A stretch of DNA of 64,000 bases from Bacteroidota bacterium (GTDB lineage Bacteria; Bacteroidota; Bacteroidia; B-17B0; Aurantibacillaceae), in contig JAQZBQ010000011.1 of assembly GCA_029237825.1 (NCBI GenBank), forward strand, positions 42,362 to 106,361, given 5' to 3'. Shown here piece by piece: positions 38,920 through 47,448 of the stretch. The position numbers were made by a program, and so were the translations under genes. The notes under the pieces are model-generated. The model was not told where the DNA came from. It saw only the letters and a program-made list of their open reading frames with translations, and did not search any database. Within the stretch, counting starts at the first letter, position 1. Each line of letters opens with the position of its first letter.

Positions 38920-39227
38920 ATTTTTAGCGTGTTTTGCCTGATTATTTCCCCGAAATTTTCGTTACACTGCGTAATCGGGACTGAGTAAACCTTGATATTG
39001 CCGGAAGAATGCGTATGAATGTATTCCAGAATTTTGTTAAAGAGCAGCGCTTTGGTTTGCCCGGTAATCACAAAATTGGTTTTCTCAACGAGTTCACCAT
39101 CTTCAATATTAAAAGAGTGATTATCCTTGTCAATAGAGGCGTGCGCTACAAGTTTGGCTTCCATGAGGCCCTTGGTTAATTGCCGGGCGTCATGCTGACT
39201 GTCAATGAGTATATATACGTTAATCAT
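38916..39227 (-). CDS. CutA-like small protein
   Basis: 103 residues. ARQLTKGLMEAKLVAHASID matches the start of the CutA1 fold, ELVEKTNFVITGQTKALLFNKILEYIHTH its central part and VYSVPITQCNENFGEII its end. CutA1 trimers are linked to divalent-metal tolerance, but the biochemical role is unsettled. The sequence is divergent and lacks the usual Cys of ACVNI. It is the first gene of the efflux operon, sharing ATGA with the fusion gene, which suggests a regulatory or ligand-binding role there. Confidence 0.6.
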   Translation of the reverse strand: MINVYILIDSQHDARQLTKGLMEAKLVAHASIDKDNHSFNIEDGELVEKTNFVITGQTKALLFNKILEYIHTHSSGNIKVYSVPITQCNENFGEIIRQNTLKI

Positions 39228-39237
39228 AATTTTTTAG

Positions 39238-39311
39238 CAAATATAGCATTAATACAAATAACAATAGTATTACTATCTTTTTTAAGATTTTTTATATATT
39301 TGCTATATTTG
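39238..39311. promoter_or_regulatory. Divergent promoters and probable TetR operator
   Basis: The minus strand carries TATATTTG (rc of 39238-39245) just before the CutA-like start, and the plus strand carries TATATTTG at 39295-39302 and 39304-39311 before tetR. Each is part of the inverted repeat CAAATATAGCA / TGCTATATTTG. Between them at 39264-39276 lies the palindrome ATAGT-ATT-ACTAT, a likely operator from which the TetR protein would block both promoters. Confidence 0.6.
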
Positions 39312-39328
39312 TACTATAATCTACCACC

Positions 39329-40000
39329 ATGCAACTAAACGTACGCTTTAAAATGAATGACAAGCTCTATCTGAAAAATCCGGAAGATAGCGCTGTTGGA
39401 CGTCAAATAGTGAGTGAGGGCCTTAAAATGATCAATAAGTTAGGGTTTGAAGTGTTTACTTTTAAAAAACTGGCCACCGAAATTCACACAACCGAAGCTA
39501 CTATATATAGGTATTTCGAAAACAAACATCGCCTGCTCGTGTATTTAATGACCTGGTACTGGAGCTACCTGGAATACAAGGTGGTGTTTAGCATCAACAA
39601 CCTCTCAAGCGCTGAAATAAAACTCAAAACGATAATCAAATTGCTTGTAGTGGAACCTGCACATACCCAGGAAGATCAGTTTATTTCCGAGTGGGAAGCT
39701 TACCAGTTAATGAAATGGGAAGGATCAAAAGCGTATTTAACCCGAAATGTAACCAAAGACAATAAGAACCGGCTGTTCAAGCCTTATAAGGACCTGTGTT
39801 CTCGGATATCATCCATTATTAAAGAATATAACCCGAAGTATAAATTTCCGAATTTTTTGGCCAGCACAGTTTTGGAGATGTCCCACTCTCAGAAGTTCTT
39901 TATGGAAAATCTTCCCGCGCTCACCGACTCTCCGGAAAAAAATGACGATAAATTAATCACATTTTTGCAGGATCTGATATTCCACACATTAAAAAAGTAA
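39329..40000 (+). CDS. TetR/AcrR-family regulator
   Basis: 223 residues. The HTH reads FTFKKLATEIHTTEATIYRYFENKHRLLVYLMTWYW, a clear TetR_N domain, followed by an all-helical ligand-binding region. It diverges from the CutA-fusion-TolC operon and probably represses it. ATG 39329 is about 18 bp after the nearest -7 box; an in-frame ATG at 39353 (MNDKLYLK) is also possible. Confidence 0.88.
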   Translation: MQLNVRFKMNDKLYLKNPEDSAVGRQIVSEGLKMINKLGFEVFTFKKLATEIHTTEATIYRYFENKHRLLVYLMTWYWSYLEYKVVFSINNLSSAEIKLKTIIKLLVVEPAHTQEDQFISEWEAYQLMKWEGSKAYLTRNVTKDNKNRLFKPYKDLCSRISSIIKEYNPKYKFPNFLASTVLEMSHSQKFFMENLPALTDSPEKNDDKLITFLQDLIFHTLKK

Positions 40001-40085
40001 TTGCTCTTTTAGAGAATTGATAGAAATAAATTGTTATTACATACTTTTTCAGCATTTTTGTTAAGGATTAATTACCCCATAACTT

Positions 40086-41375
40086 ATGATGAAAATAAAC
40101 GTATTAACAGCGGTTCTCCTGGCAGCTATCAGCGTTCATTCACAACCAAATATTAATTCATGGCACCTTAATACAACGGGTGCCAAAGGAAAATACTGGG
40201 ACAATCCCGGCCCTATCCTGGTCACAATGTCCGATTCTGCTGGCATCACAAAGCTATGTTATAGCTCAAGTTATGTTTATGTACGAACACGCGACCTTGC
40301 AGGGAATTTTACCATGGGCCCGTCATTAAACCCGAACGACCCGGTGGCACAAAATTATACCATTCGTTTCCCAAGGAATCCCGTACAACAAACCGGATCG
40401 CAAACCGCGGTTCCGCTTGGCGGAGGGATCGGGCTTGCTGTAAATGGTGTTTTACTTTACGGGTCCAGAAGCGCCGACTCCTATAAATCTTCTACCAATA
40501 ACAATTCTATGACCGGCGACGGTAAATGGCATTGTGACGCATGGTATAATGAAAAAAACACGATGGACACATCAGGCAACGCTCACGCAGACCCAAGCGG
40601 AAAATACCATTATCATGCCAATCCAAAAAGGCTATACACCTATCCTTCAACAAGCCATTCGCCTATTATGGGTTATGCCATCGATGGTTTTCCCATTTAT
40701 GGACCGTATGGTTATTCCACGGCTACAAATTCGCTGAGCAACGTTGCGCGCATGACCAGTAGCTACCAGCTCCGTTCTATTAGTACACGAACAGCCTATG
40801 CCAATGGTACAATAACCTCACCGTCCGGCCCCAATGTAAGTACATCTTTTCCTTTGGGTATGTACGTTGAAGATTATGAATACGTGAATAGTTCCGGCAC
40901 TTTAGATGTGATGAATGGACGGTACTGTGTAACTCCGGATTATCCCGCAGGGACCTACGCTTACTTTATGACCGTTGATAACACCGGAAACCCGGCATAT
41001 CCGTATTTACTTGCCATTAATTATTATGGCGTCGTCACAGCAGGTGATGCAGGGATTAATTTTGGGAATTCAGCTATTCCAACAACTGGCGTAACCTGTT
41101 TAACATCCGTTACAAAGGTTGGCGAGATTATTAAAGAAAACGAAAACTTTCTCCTCTACCCGAATCCCGTAAACGAACAGCTTACCATTGACTTAAAGAA
41201 TGGGGATTATAAAACCTACACGGTTATGGATTTATTGGGTCATGTTGTTTTAAAAGGCCACCTTAATACAGGCCTTGGGAATATAACAGTTGAGGCTCTG
41301 GACAACGGTATCTATTTTATAGTATTAAGCAATCTGGATCATGATACTCAGGCTGTTCGTTTTATCAAGAATTAG
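40086..41375 (+). CDS. YHYH domain protein with T9SS sorting domain (first copy)
   Basis: 429 residues: signal peptide (VLLAAISVHSQ), a YHYH domain with the name-giving KYHYHANPKRLY (Tyr174-His177) and GYAIDGFPIYGPYGYST, then a T9SS sorting domain (LLYPNPVNEQLTIDL to the end). The YHYH family has no established biochemistry; the Tyr/His motif looks like a metal site, which is inference. It is the first gene of a four-gene + strand unit with MbnP, MbnH and a second YHYH protein. Start at 40086 or 40089 (double Met). Confidence 0.85.
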   Translation: MMKINVLTAVLLAAISVHSQPNINSWHLNTTGAKGKYWDNPGPILVTMSDSAGITKLCYSSSYVYVRTRDLAGNFTMGPSLNPNDPVAQNYTIRFPRNPVQQTGSQTAVPLGGGIGLAVNGVLLYGSRSADSYKSSTNNNSMTGDGKWHCDAWYNEKNTMDTSGNAHADPSGKYHYHANPKRLYTYPSTSHSPIMGYAIDGFPIYGPYGYSTATNSLSNVARMTSSYQLRSISTRTAYANGTITSPSGPNVSTSFPLGMYVEDYEYVNSSGTLDVMNGRYCVTPDYPAGTYAYFMTVDNTGNPAYPYLLAINYYGVVTAGDAGINFGNSAIPTTGVTCLTSVTKVGEIIKENENFLLYPNPVNEQLTIDLKNGDYKTYTVMDLLGHVVLKGHLNTGLGNITVEALDNGIYFIVLSNLDHDTQAVRFIKN

Positions 41376-41390
41376 GCATAAGGAATTGAT

Positions 41391-42098
41391 ATGAAATTTC
41401 CCTTTTATTTTTTCATTTTACAGCTTCTCGTTTTTTGCGCGTGGGGAAATAGCGACCCCGGCCACAAAAGACAGAACATTGCGCTTGAAATAAAACCAAC
41501 TTTTAGGGGTAATGACCTCCACCTGCAAACAACGTTTTATAAAACTGCAAACGGTGATACGGTTTCCATAAGCCGCTTTCGTTTTTATATCTCTGCCATT
41601 AAAATAGCTTTCGAAAACGGAGCTACTTACCAAGAGCAAAACTCTTACCATTTAATTGATGCAGAAGATCCTTTATCTTTAATCATTCCATTGACAGACG
41701 TTCCTGACGAAAAAGTTGCAACCATCACATTTCATGTTGGAATAGATAGTACAGAGAGTGTGTCTGGCGCAATGGGGGGTGCGCTCGATCCAGTTAAAGG
41801 AATGTACTGGGCATGGAATAGTGGCTATATTAACGCCAAGCTTGAAGGAGTTTGCAAATCGAAACAAAAGAATCATCCTTTTGAATTCCATGTTGGAGGG
41901 TATTTACATCCATATTATGCTTTACGCACCGTATCAATACCTGTTAACCGTACAAACAATAAAATTTCCATCGAGGCCGATGCCGCAGAATGGCTTTTAA
42001 ATATGGACCTTCATAAAGAAAACAGCATTGTGATTCCCGGGAGGGAAGCTATGCTGATGGCAGATAAATACGTTAAAATGTTCAGGGTCATAAACTAA
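41391..42098 (+). CDS. MbnP-like protein (metallo-mystery pair)
   Basis: 235 residues with a signal peptide (FFILQLLVFCAWGN). NGDTVSISRFRFYISAIKI, GMYWAWNSGYINAKLEG (Trp140, Trp142) and HPFEFHVGGY are the MbnP family blocks. In the characterised methanotroph pair, the dihaem partner MbnH oxidises a Trp of MbnP to kynurenine, after which MbnP binds copper. Here the partner gene starts at the base after this stop. No methanobactin precursor or MbnB/C genes are near. Residue counts here are mine; which Trp would be modified is unknown. Confidence 0.85.
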   Translation: MKFPFYFFILQLLVFCAWGNSDPGHKRQNIALEIKPTFRGNDLHLQTTFYKTANGDTVSISRFRFYISAIKIAFENGATYQEQNSYHLIDAEDPLSLIIPLTDVPDEKVATITFHVGIDSTESVSGAMGGALDPVKGMYWAWNSGYINAKLEGVCKSKQKNHPFEFHVGGYLHPYYALRTVSIPVNRTNNKISIEADAAEWLLNMDLHKENSIVIPGREAMLMADKYVKMFRVIN

Positions 42099-43156
42099 AT
42101 GAAACGCTCGTTTTTACTCCACTCACTTTTTGCTGTAACAATTGTTTGTTGCTTTTTATTCTCTTCCTATACCAGTAGAGAAAGCGTTACAACAGACACC
42201 AACGATACGTTAAAACTAATAATCCCAAATGGATGGCCACTACCGGTTTATGATTTTAAAAAGAATCCGGTTACGGTGAGGGGTTTTGAACTGGGCAGAA
42301 AACTTTTTTTTGATCCGCTTTTATCAAAAGACAGCACCATCTCTTGTGCAAGTTGTCATTTGCAGTTTACAAATTTTACCCACGTCGACCATGCACTAAG
42401 TCATGGTATCTTTGGAAAAAAAGGGACACGAAATACCTTGTCTATTATTAACGCGGCATGGAGTAAAAATTTTATGTGGGATGGTGGAGTAAACAATATT
42501 GAAGTACAAGCTCTCGCACCAATAGAAAATCCGGTTGAAATGGACAGTAAGCTTGCGGATATCGTAGCAAGATTAAACCGTTCTGAAAATTACAGAACCA
42601 GATTTAAAAGAGCTTTTGGATCGGAAGAGATATCTGGTCAGTTTGTATTAAAGGCATTAGCACAATACATGGTGTCTATGCAATCGTATAATTCCAAATA
42701 TGATAAAGTCATGCGGAAAGAGCCTGGCGTAGCGTTCTCCGAATACGAAGCAAAAGGTTATGCCCTGTTCAAAAAACAGTGTTCAGGCTGTCTACCGAAC
42801 CGCTATTTACCAACAACTCGTTCGAAAACAACGGACTGAAGCCGGATTCATTACTGCGTGATAGTGGACGGATGAAAATTACCGGGAGGAAAAATGATTC
42901 CCTGAAATTTAAAGTGCCTTCTCTGAGAAATATTGAAGTTTCCTATCCGTACATGCACGATGGGCGTTTCAGGAATTTGCAAATGGTTCTTTTCCATTAC
43001 AGTGATGATATCCATCAGTCTTCCACTCTTTCTGCTAAACTTTCCAAAGGACTTAAATTCAACGAGCAGGAGAAAAATTATATCATCGCTTTTTTAAAAA
43101 CGCTTACCGACGAACAATTTCTTCATAATAAAACATATTACTATACGAAGGATTAA
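42099..43156 (+). pseudogene. MbnH/MauG-like dihaem peroxidase, one-base deletion in second haem site
   Basis: A secreted cytochrome c peroxidase-family protein. First haem: CASCH (Cys83, Cys86, His87), then AAWSKNFMWDGG and PIENPVEMDSK. The second haem motif begins CSGC at 228-231, but the next codon has lost one base between 42792 and 42793, so the frame shifts and stops at 42839. Reading on in another frame gives (H)TEPLFTNNSFENNG... and MHDGRF near the end, up to 43156, which completes a normal protein. Either a real inactivating mutation or a sequencing error; the rest of the gene shows no decay. Confidence 0.85.
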
Positions 43157-43198
43157 AAACGAAATAAAATTTTAACATCAACCTAAATCAAAAACAAC

Positions 43199-44521
43199 AT
43201 GAAACAAACCAACTTAAAAAAAATTCTTGTCTTATTAATGTTCTTACCATTACTTGGATTATGTCAGCCAGTTATTACAAGCTGGCAATTAAATGAAAAT
43301 GGTCAGAAGGCCAGCTACTGGCTACCAAACGGCAATCCTCCAAGCATTACATATTCCTATGTACCAACAAATGATTCGGCAAGCGTTTTAAAAGTTTGTT
43401 ACCGTACTGATTCTGTATGGGTTTATAGCCACGGCATGGTATTTAATATGGGAAAATATTCAAACCCTGGTGGTGTTTCCGCGCAACACTATATTTATCG
43501 TTTTCCTAGAACGCAAACTGTTCCTACAACAAAAATCATTTCACCAAAGGTCGGTGCAATTGGTTGTCTTGTAAATGGTATTCCCATGTATGGTTTGGGA
43601 GATTCAAAATCCTGGAATGGCTCAACCAATTCAAATATGGGCCCTGGCGTATGGAATGTTGAGGTTTATAAAGGAGAAGGTGTTTCACTGGATACCGCAT
43701 TATCCGCTCATCCGCAACAACAAGGGGCTTACCACAGCCATGCCAAACCACGGAGGTTATATCAAAACACCCCAATCACTCAGCATTCACCAATAATTGG
43801 GTATGCATTCGATGGATTTCCGGTGTATGGTCCGTATGGTTATAGTACTCCAACAAATTCTGCCAGTGCAGTAGTAAGAATGAAATCTGGCTATAGCCTT
43901 CGCAGCATTACCACACGTACTGCCCTGCCTTATGGCGTAACCGCGAGTCAGGCCGGGCCACCCGTAAATGGCACTTATCCAATTGGAACTTACTGTGAAG
44001 ATTACGAATGGTTGGCTTCAAACGGTGGTGATTTGGATAAATACAATGGCCGCACCTGCGTGACACCGGAATATCCTCAGGGCACATACGCATATTTCGT
44101 TACAATTGATGGAGCTGGCACACCACAGTTTCCTTATTATATTGGAATCGAATATTATGGCACTCCGGACCAGGCTAATATAATCGGGTTGGGTCAAACT
44201 GCAACCGCTGTTAAGTTCCCTGTATCAGGAACCAGCTGTAATCTACCACAAAATCTCGACGAAATTATCAAGCCTTATTCCATAAACGTATTTCCAAATC
44301 CAACAAAAGGTGAATTTAAAATTACAACAAATGAGAATGTGGGGTTGTATACTAAAGTACAGGTGTTAGATTTACTTGGCAAAGAAGTTTTTTCAGCCGA
44401 CTTCAGCTCTGAGTCTACCGTTGTTAATCTACCTCCTCATACAAACAAAGGAATTTATTTTGTACGAATTCTTGGCAAGCATTCTGAGGTGTATGTAACA
44501 GAAAAAATCGTGGTAGAATAA
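43199..44521 (+). CDS. YHYH domain protein with T9SS sorting domain (second copy, YHSH variant)
   Basis: 440 residues, a paralogue of the protein at 40086: signal peptide (LVLLMFLPLLGLCQ), YHYH domain with AYHSHAKPRRLY (178-181, so the motif is YHSH) and GYAFDGFPVYGPYGYST, and a T9SS sorting domain (INVFPNPTKGEFKI to the end). The pair brackets the MbnP/MbnH genes, so the YHYH proteins are likely their substrates, partners or copper carriers; this is inference from position. The unit ends at a perfect terminator. Confidence 0.85.
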   Translation: MKQTNLKKILVLLMFLPLLGLCQPVITSWQLNENGQKASYWLPNGNPPSITYSYVPTNDSASVLKVCYRTDSVWVYSHGMVFNMGKYSNPGGVSAQHYIYRFPRTQTVPTTKIISPKVGAIGCLVNGIPMYGLGDSKSWNGSTNSNMGPGVWNVEVYKGEGVSLDTALSAHPQQQGAYHSHAKPRRLYQNTPITQHSPIIGYAFDGFPVYGPYGYSTPTNSASAVVRMKSGYSLRSITTRTALPYGVTASQAGPPVNGTYPIGTYCEDYEWLASNGGDLDKYNGRTCVTPEYPQGTYAYFVTIDGAGTPQFPYYIGIEYYGTPDQANIIGLGQTATAVKFPVSGTSCNLPQNLDEIIKPYSINVFPNPTKGEFKITTNENVGLYTKVQVLDLLGKEVFSADFSSESTVVNLPPHTNKGIYFVRILGKHSEVYVTEKIVVE

Positions 44522-44539
44522 TCTAATAAATTTTCATTC

Positions 44540-44576
44540 ATACAAAAAGGTCACTCGTAAGGTGACCTTTTTGTAT
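44540..44576 (+). terminator. Terminator of the YHYH-MbnPH unit
   Basis: Exact 15-bp inverted repeats at 44540-44554 and 44562-44576 with a 7-nt loop, containing GGTCAC/GTGACC flanked by A and T runs, 18 bp after the stop. Confidence 0.9.
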
Positions 44577-44705
44577 GGTTAAACTATCTTCTATTATTTT
44601 CAATGCTCTTCGCATCAGAAGCCATCATTGACCTACAATTCTCCGGAATTTTAAATCAGGGCTCCAAAGTTCTTTTTCCCCAGGCTTAATTTCTAAAAAG
44701 AAAGT

Positions 44706-45347
44706 TCACAATTGATTAAAACCTGACAGGAGTTTTATTTCATTGCGGTAGAGCACAATTTTCTTTTCGTTTTCGAGGTGTTTCAGAAGGCGTGAAATAA
44801 CTACCCTCGAAGTACCAAGTTCTTCAGCAATTTGATTATGCGATAAGGAAAGGGATGATTTTCCGGAGAGCTCCGATTTTTTTTTCAGATAGGCAATCAT
44901 CCGCTCGTCGAGCTTGTGAAAGGCAATACTTTCTACGGATTTCAAAAGCTCATTGAAACGCTGAGTAAAACTATTAAACACGTACGATTTCCAGCTCGGG
45001 TACTTTACCAGCCAGGTATCCAGTTTGTCATGCGGTATCGCAATGAGTTCCACATCATCCTCTGCTACAGCACGAACCTCGCTTAATTTATTCTCCATGC
45101 AGCATGAATAAGCCATGGCGCAACTGTCGTGGCTACCTAAATAGTACAACAGTATCTCGTTGCCGTTGTCATCATTCTTCATCACTTTCACAGTTCCTGA
45201 AAGGATAAGCGGCATATACCTCACCTGTCTTCCATAATCCATCAACACCTCATCCTGCTTAAGGTGCATGAGTCGTCCAACCGAAGCGATTTCATCAATC
45301 AACGCTTTCTCAAAAAGGCCTTTCAGTTTGTCATGAATGTTCAACAT
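44706..45347 (-). CDS. CRP/FNR-family regulator of the sulfur module
   Basis: 213 residues: a cyclic-nucleotide-binding-fold sensor domain and a C-terminal HTH (LSHNQIAEELGTSRVVISRLLKHLE). The sensor carries Cys76, Cys82 and Cys83 (CAMAYSCCM), a plausible thiol or persulfide switch. Compared with E. coli CRP, the recognition helix keeps the two Arg (181, 186) that contact DNA but has Val182 in place of Glu181. It is the last gene of the rhodanese-YeeE operon on the minus strand, so it probably controls its own operon through the palindromes at 46862-46908. Confidence 0.88.
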   Translation of the reverse strand: MLNIHDKLKGLFEKALIDEIASVGRLMHLKQDEVLMDYGRQVRYMPLILSGTVKVMKNDDNGNEILLYYLGSHDSCAMAYSCCMENKLSEVRAVAEDDVELIAIPHDKLDTWLVKYPSWKSYVFNSFTQRFNELLKSVESIAFHKLDERMIAYLKKKSELSGKSSLSLSHNQIAEELGTSRVVISRLLKHLENEKKIVLYRNEIKLLSGFNQL

Positions 45348-45441
45348 AATTTATTCTGTGTCAGGTAAAGTTAACAGAAAATAGCAGATTGCCCACAACG
45401 GAACAACCCCAACAACGTTAGTTCCACAGGCTTCCTGTTCC

Positions 45442-45942
45442 TTAATGGGGCAGCTTGTTGCGTACGAGACCGTATAACCAGGTACCCGCAATGGCGCTTA
45501 GCAATGTTATAACAATTACCGTTGAACCATAACCAATTTGTGCGAATAAAGGTCCGGGACAAGCACCTGTTAACGCCCAACCCAAACCGAAGATAAGCCC
45601 TCCATATACCTGGCCTTTGTTAAACGATTTTGGATGGAACTCGATGTGCTCGCCATAGATGGTTTTGATCTTAAACCGTTTGATCAGAAAAACACTCAGC
45701 GCTCCAACAACCACCGCCGAACCTATCACTCCATACATGTGAAACGACTGGAGCCGGAACATCTCCTGTATGCGGTACCAGGAGATGATCTCTGCTTTAA
45801 TAAATACAATGCCGAAAAGGATACCAGCGATCAGGTACTTGATGTTGTACCACCATGGATGAACCAAGCTTGAATCGTTAATGCACGTTGCATTAAGAGA
45901 GCGGTTGGAGTATTCCGTATTGGTCATGTGTTCTGGTTTCAT
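45442..45942 (-). CDS. YeeE/YedE-type transporter, second half (DUF6691)
   Basis: 166 residues with about four helices after a ~30-residue hydrophilic N-terminus. GLIFGLGWALTGACPGPLFAQIG (Cys128) is the signature of the second half of YeeE/TsuA-type sulfur transporters, where this Cys takes part in moving the sulfur compound. It follows the first-half gene by 1 bp and should form one unit with it in the inner membrane. Confidence 0.85.
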   Translation of the reverse strand: MKPEHMTNTEYSNRSLNATCINDSSLVHPWWYNIKYLIAGILFGIVFIKAEIISWYRIQEMFRLQSFHMYGVIGSAVVVGALSVFLIKRFKIKTIYGEHIEFHPKSFNKGQVYGGLIFGLGWALTGACPGPLFAQIGYGSTVIVITLLSAIAGTWLYGLVRNKLPH

Positions 45943-45943
45943 T

Positions 45944-46501
45944 TTAAAGGGAAAGGATTAAAGGTAAAATAAGGTTGGCCATGATAAAGCCCCCGACCAT
46001 GAAGAAAATAGTTGCAACCAGTGAGGGCCATTGCAAATTCGACAAACCCGAGATAGCATGACCGGAAGTGCAGCCACCGGCATAACGGGATCCAAAACCA
46101 ACAAAAAGTCCGCCAACCACCATCATGATGAACCCGCGCAGGCTAAATAATTCTGTCCAGTTGAACAGCTGCGCAGGAACCAGGCCATCATGCTGTGTGA
46201 CTCCGTATTGATGAAGTTCTGAAAGTAAATTTGCGTTTATCTGTATAGGCTTAGGCTCAAAGAAAGCCATTGACAAGACGCCACCCAAAAATATTCCTGA
46301 AACAAATACGAGGTTCCATATTTCCTTTTTCCAGTTATACTTAAAAAATGGTATGTTGCCCGGTAAACAGGCAGCACAAATATGCCGTAACGACGAACTG
46401 ATGCCAAAGGTTTTATTACCGATTAACAGCAGCACAGGCACCGTTAATCCTATCAATGGACCGGCAACGTACCAGGGCCAGGGTTCCGAAAAAATCATCA
46501 T
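45944..46501 (-). CDS. YeeE/YedE-type transporter, first half
   Basis: 185 residues with about five helices. [11 protein letters not shown] (Cys42, Cys45) and [18 protein letters not shown] (Cys144) are the conserved Cys segments of the YeeE/YedE family, which imports thiosulfate or related sulfur species. Overlaps the rhodanese gene by 4 bp, and the second half follows after 1 bp, so all three are coupled. Confidence 0.87.
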   Translation of the reverse strand: MMIFSEPWPWYVAGPLIGLTVPVLLLIGNKTFGISSSLRHICAACLPGNIPFFKYNWKKEIWNLVFVSGIFLGGVLSMAFFEPKPIQINANLLSELHQYGVTQHDGLVPAQLFNWTELFSLRGFIMMVVGGLFVGFGSRYAGGCTSGHAISGLSNLQWPSLVATIFFMVGGFIMANLILPLILSL

Positions 46502-46818
46502 TTTTCAAGTGATTGTTTGGTAAGATTCAACGACTGCCAGCCGCCACCATTTACTACATTTTTGTAGCCCTTTGATTTAAGAATCCCCATCGCCATGGCA
46601 CTGCGCGTACCGCTGCGGCAGCATACAATGATGTGATCCTGCGGTTTCAGTTTTTTAGTTACCGAATCCATCGCATCCAGCGGGATATTAATGGACCCCT
46701 GGATATGTCCGGATGCAAATTCATGAGGGGTTCTCACATCTACAATAAGGGCATTGTTATGAAGGTATTCATTCAATTGAGAAGAATTACCGAAAAGGTT
46801 TTTGATTGCGGAAAGCAT
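46498..46818 (-). CDS. Single-domain rhodanese
   Basis: 106 residues. [23 protein letters not shown] and [17 protein letters not shown] give a complete rhodanese with active-site Cys67. It transfers sulfane sulfur to or from a thiol; next to a YeeE pair it probably hands imported sulfur on or detoxifies it. First gene of the operon, with an estimated 10-nt leader. Confidence 0.9.
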   Translation of the reverse strand: MLSAIKNLFGNSSQLNEYLHNNALIVDVRTPHEFASGHIQGSINIPLDAMDSVTKKLKPQDHIIVCCRSGTRSAMAMGILKSKGYKNVVNGGGWQSLNLTKQSLEK

Positions 46819-46832
46819 TTAATTTTTTCCTG

Positions 46833-46937
46833 CAAAGGTAAACGATTAAAACCTAACCCTCTGTTACAAATGTTACAATTGCCCTTATGAAGTGTAACAT
46901 TGGTTACACACTTTACACGTGTAACGACGTACCTTTA
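46833..46937. promoter_or_regulatory. Divergent CRP-controlled promoters of the sulfur module
   Basis: Two palindromes, TGTTACAAATGTTACA (46862-46877) and TGTAACATTGGTTACA (46893-46908), lie 31 bp apart, about three helical turns. The first is 29.5 bp from the first T of TACCTTTG (minus strand, rc of 46833-46840) for the rhodanese operon; the second is exactly 29.5 bp before the first T of TACCTTTA (46930-46937) for the gene at 46942. A separate palindrome TTACACGTGTAA is at 46913-46924. Confidence 0.8.
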
Positions 46938-46941
46938 TAGT

Positions 46942-47331
46942 ATGATTATACATGGAACATATGCAGCATCCACGCTCTTTTACCGGCAGGGCATTATCGT
47001 TGATTTTGCCCGCAAGTGTTTTTCCAGGGTAAATACATACATGGGTTTTATAAAATCTAAAAGCGCTTGTAAATCACTCCCTAAAGGCGATTACCTCTTA
47101 CTCTTTAAAACATCCTATGTTAAATGTGAAAGCTGTTCAGTCGACGATTTCGAATCCTCTCGCACCTTCCAGCTCTCACTGGTGTACAATAAGAACCGGA
47201 AACTCATCATCCACGAAAGCTCGAACCTGAAAGAGCTGAGCCAATGGGCACTCGACGCAGCCAAGGCGCTGAAACTACGTATACGCGACAGTGCATCCGA
47301 CAGGCGAAATCCGAAATGGATTACCATATAA
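46942..47331 (+). CDS. Small protein of unknown function, member of the sulfur regulon
   Basis: 129 residues from ATG 46942. No family recognised; the centre has a KCESC motif (CxxC), and the C-terminus is helical (LKELSQWALDAAKALKLRIRDSA). The in-frame start at 46900 lies inside the palindromic operator, and the -7 box at 46930-46937 would begin transcription almost at 46942, so the mRNA is probably leaderless. Its promoter geometry matches the sulfur genes, which is the best reason to think it real and related. Confidence 0.65.
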   Translation: MIIHGTYAASTLFYRQGIIVDFARKCFSRVNTYMGFIKSKSACKSLPKGDYLLLFKTSYVKCESCSVDDFESSRTFQLSLVYNKNRKLIIHESSNLKELSQWALDAAKALKLRIRDSASDRRNPKWITI

Positions 47332-47408
47332 ATTTCAGAATTTTCCTTAAAACGAAGCCTTTAATAGCAAACCGTATTAAAACACGCATGCGGTTACCAG
47401 CATGAAAA

Positions 47409-47438
47409 ACAGGCTTTGGAAACCTAACCAAAACCTGT
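47409..47438 (-). terminator. Terminator after the MBL-rhodanese gene
   Basis: On the minus strand, an 11-bp stem with one wobble (ACAGGTTTTGG / CCAAAGCCTGT), 8-nt loop, followed by five T, beginning 11 bp after the stop. Confidence 0.8.
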
Positions 47439-47448
47439 CACTTAATAG

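Noticed and set aside
40086..44521. Methanobactin locus
   Set aside because: Only MbnP- and MbnH-like genes are present; gaps between genes are too short for a precursor peptide, and MbnB/MbnC are absent.
45348..45441. CRP palindrome directly before the regulator gene
   Set aside because: No match to TGTnACAnnTGTnACA; the gene is probably read from the rhodanese promoter.
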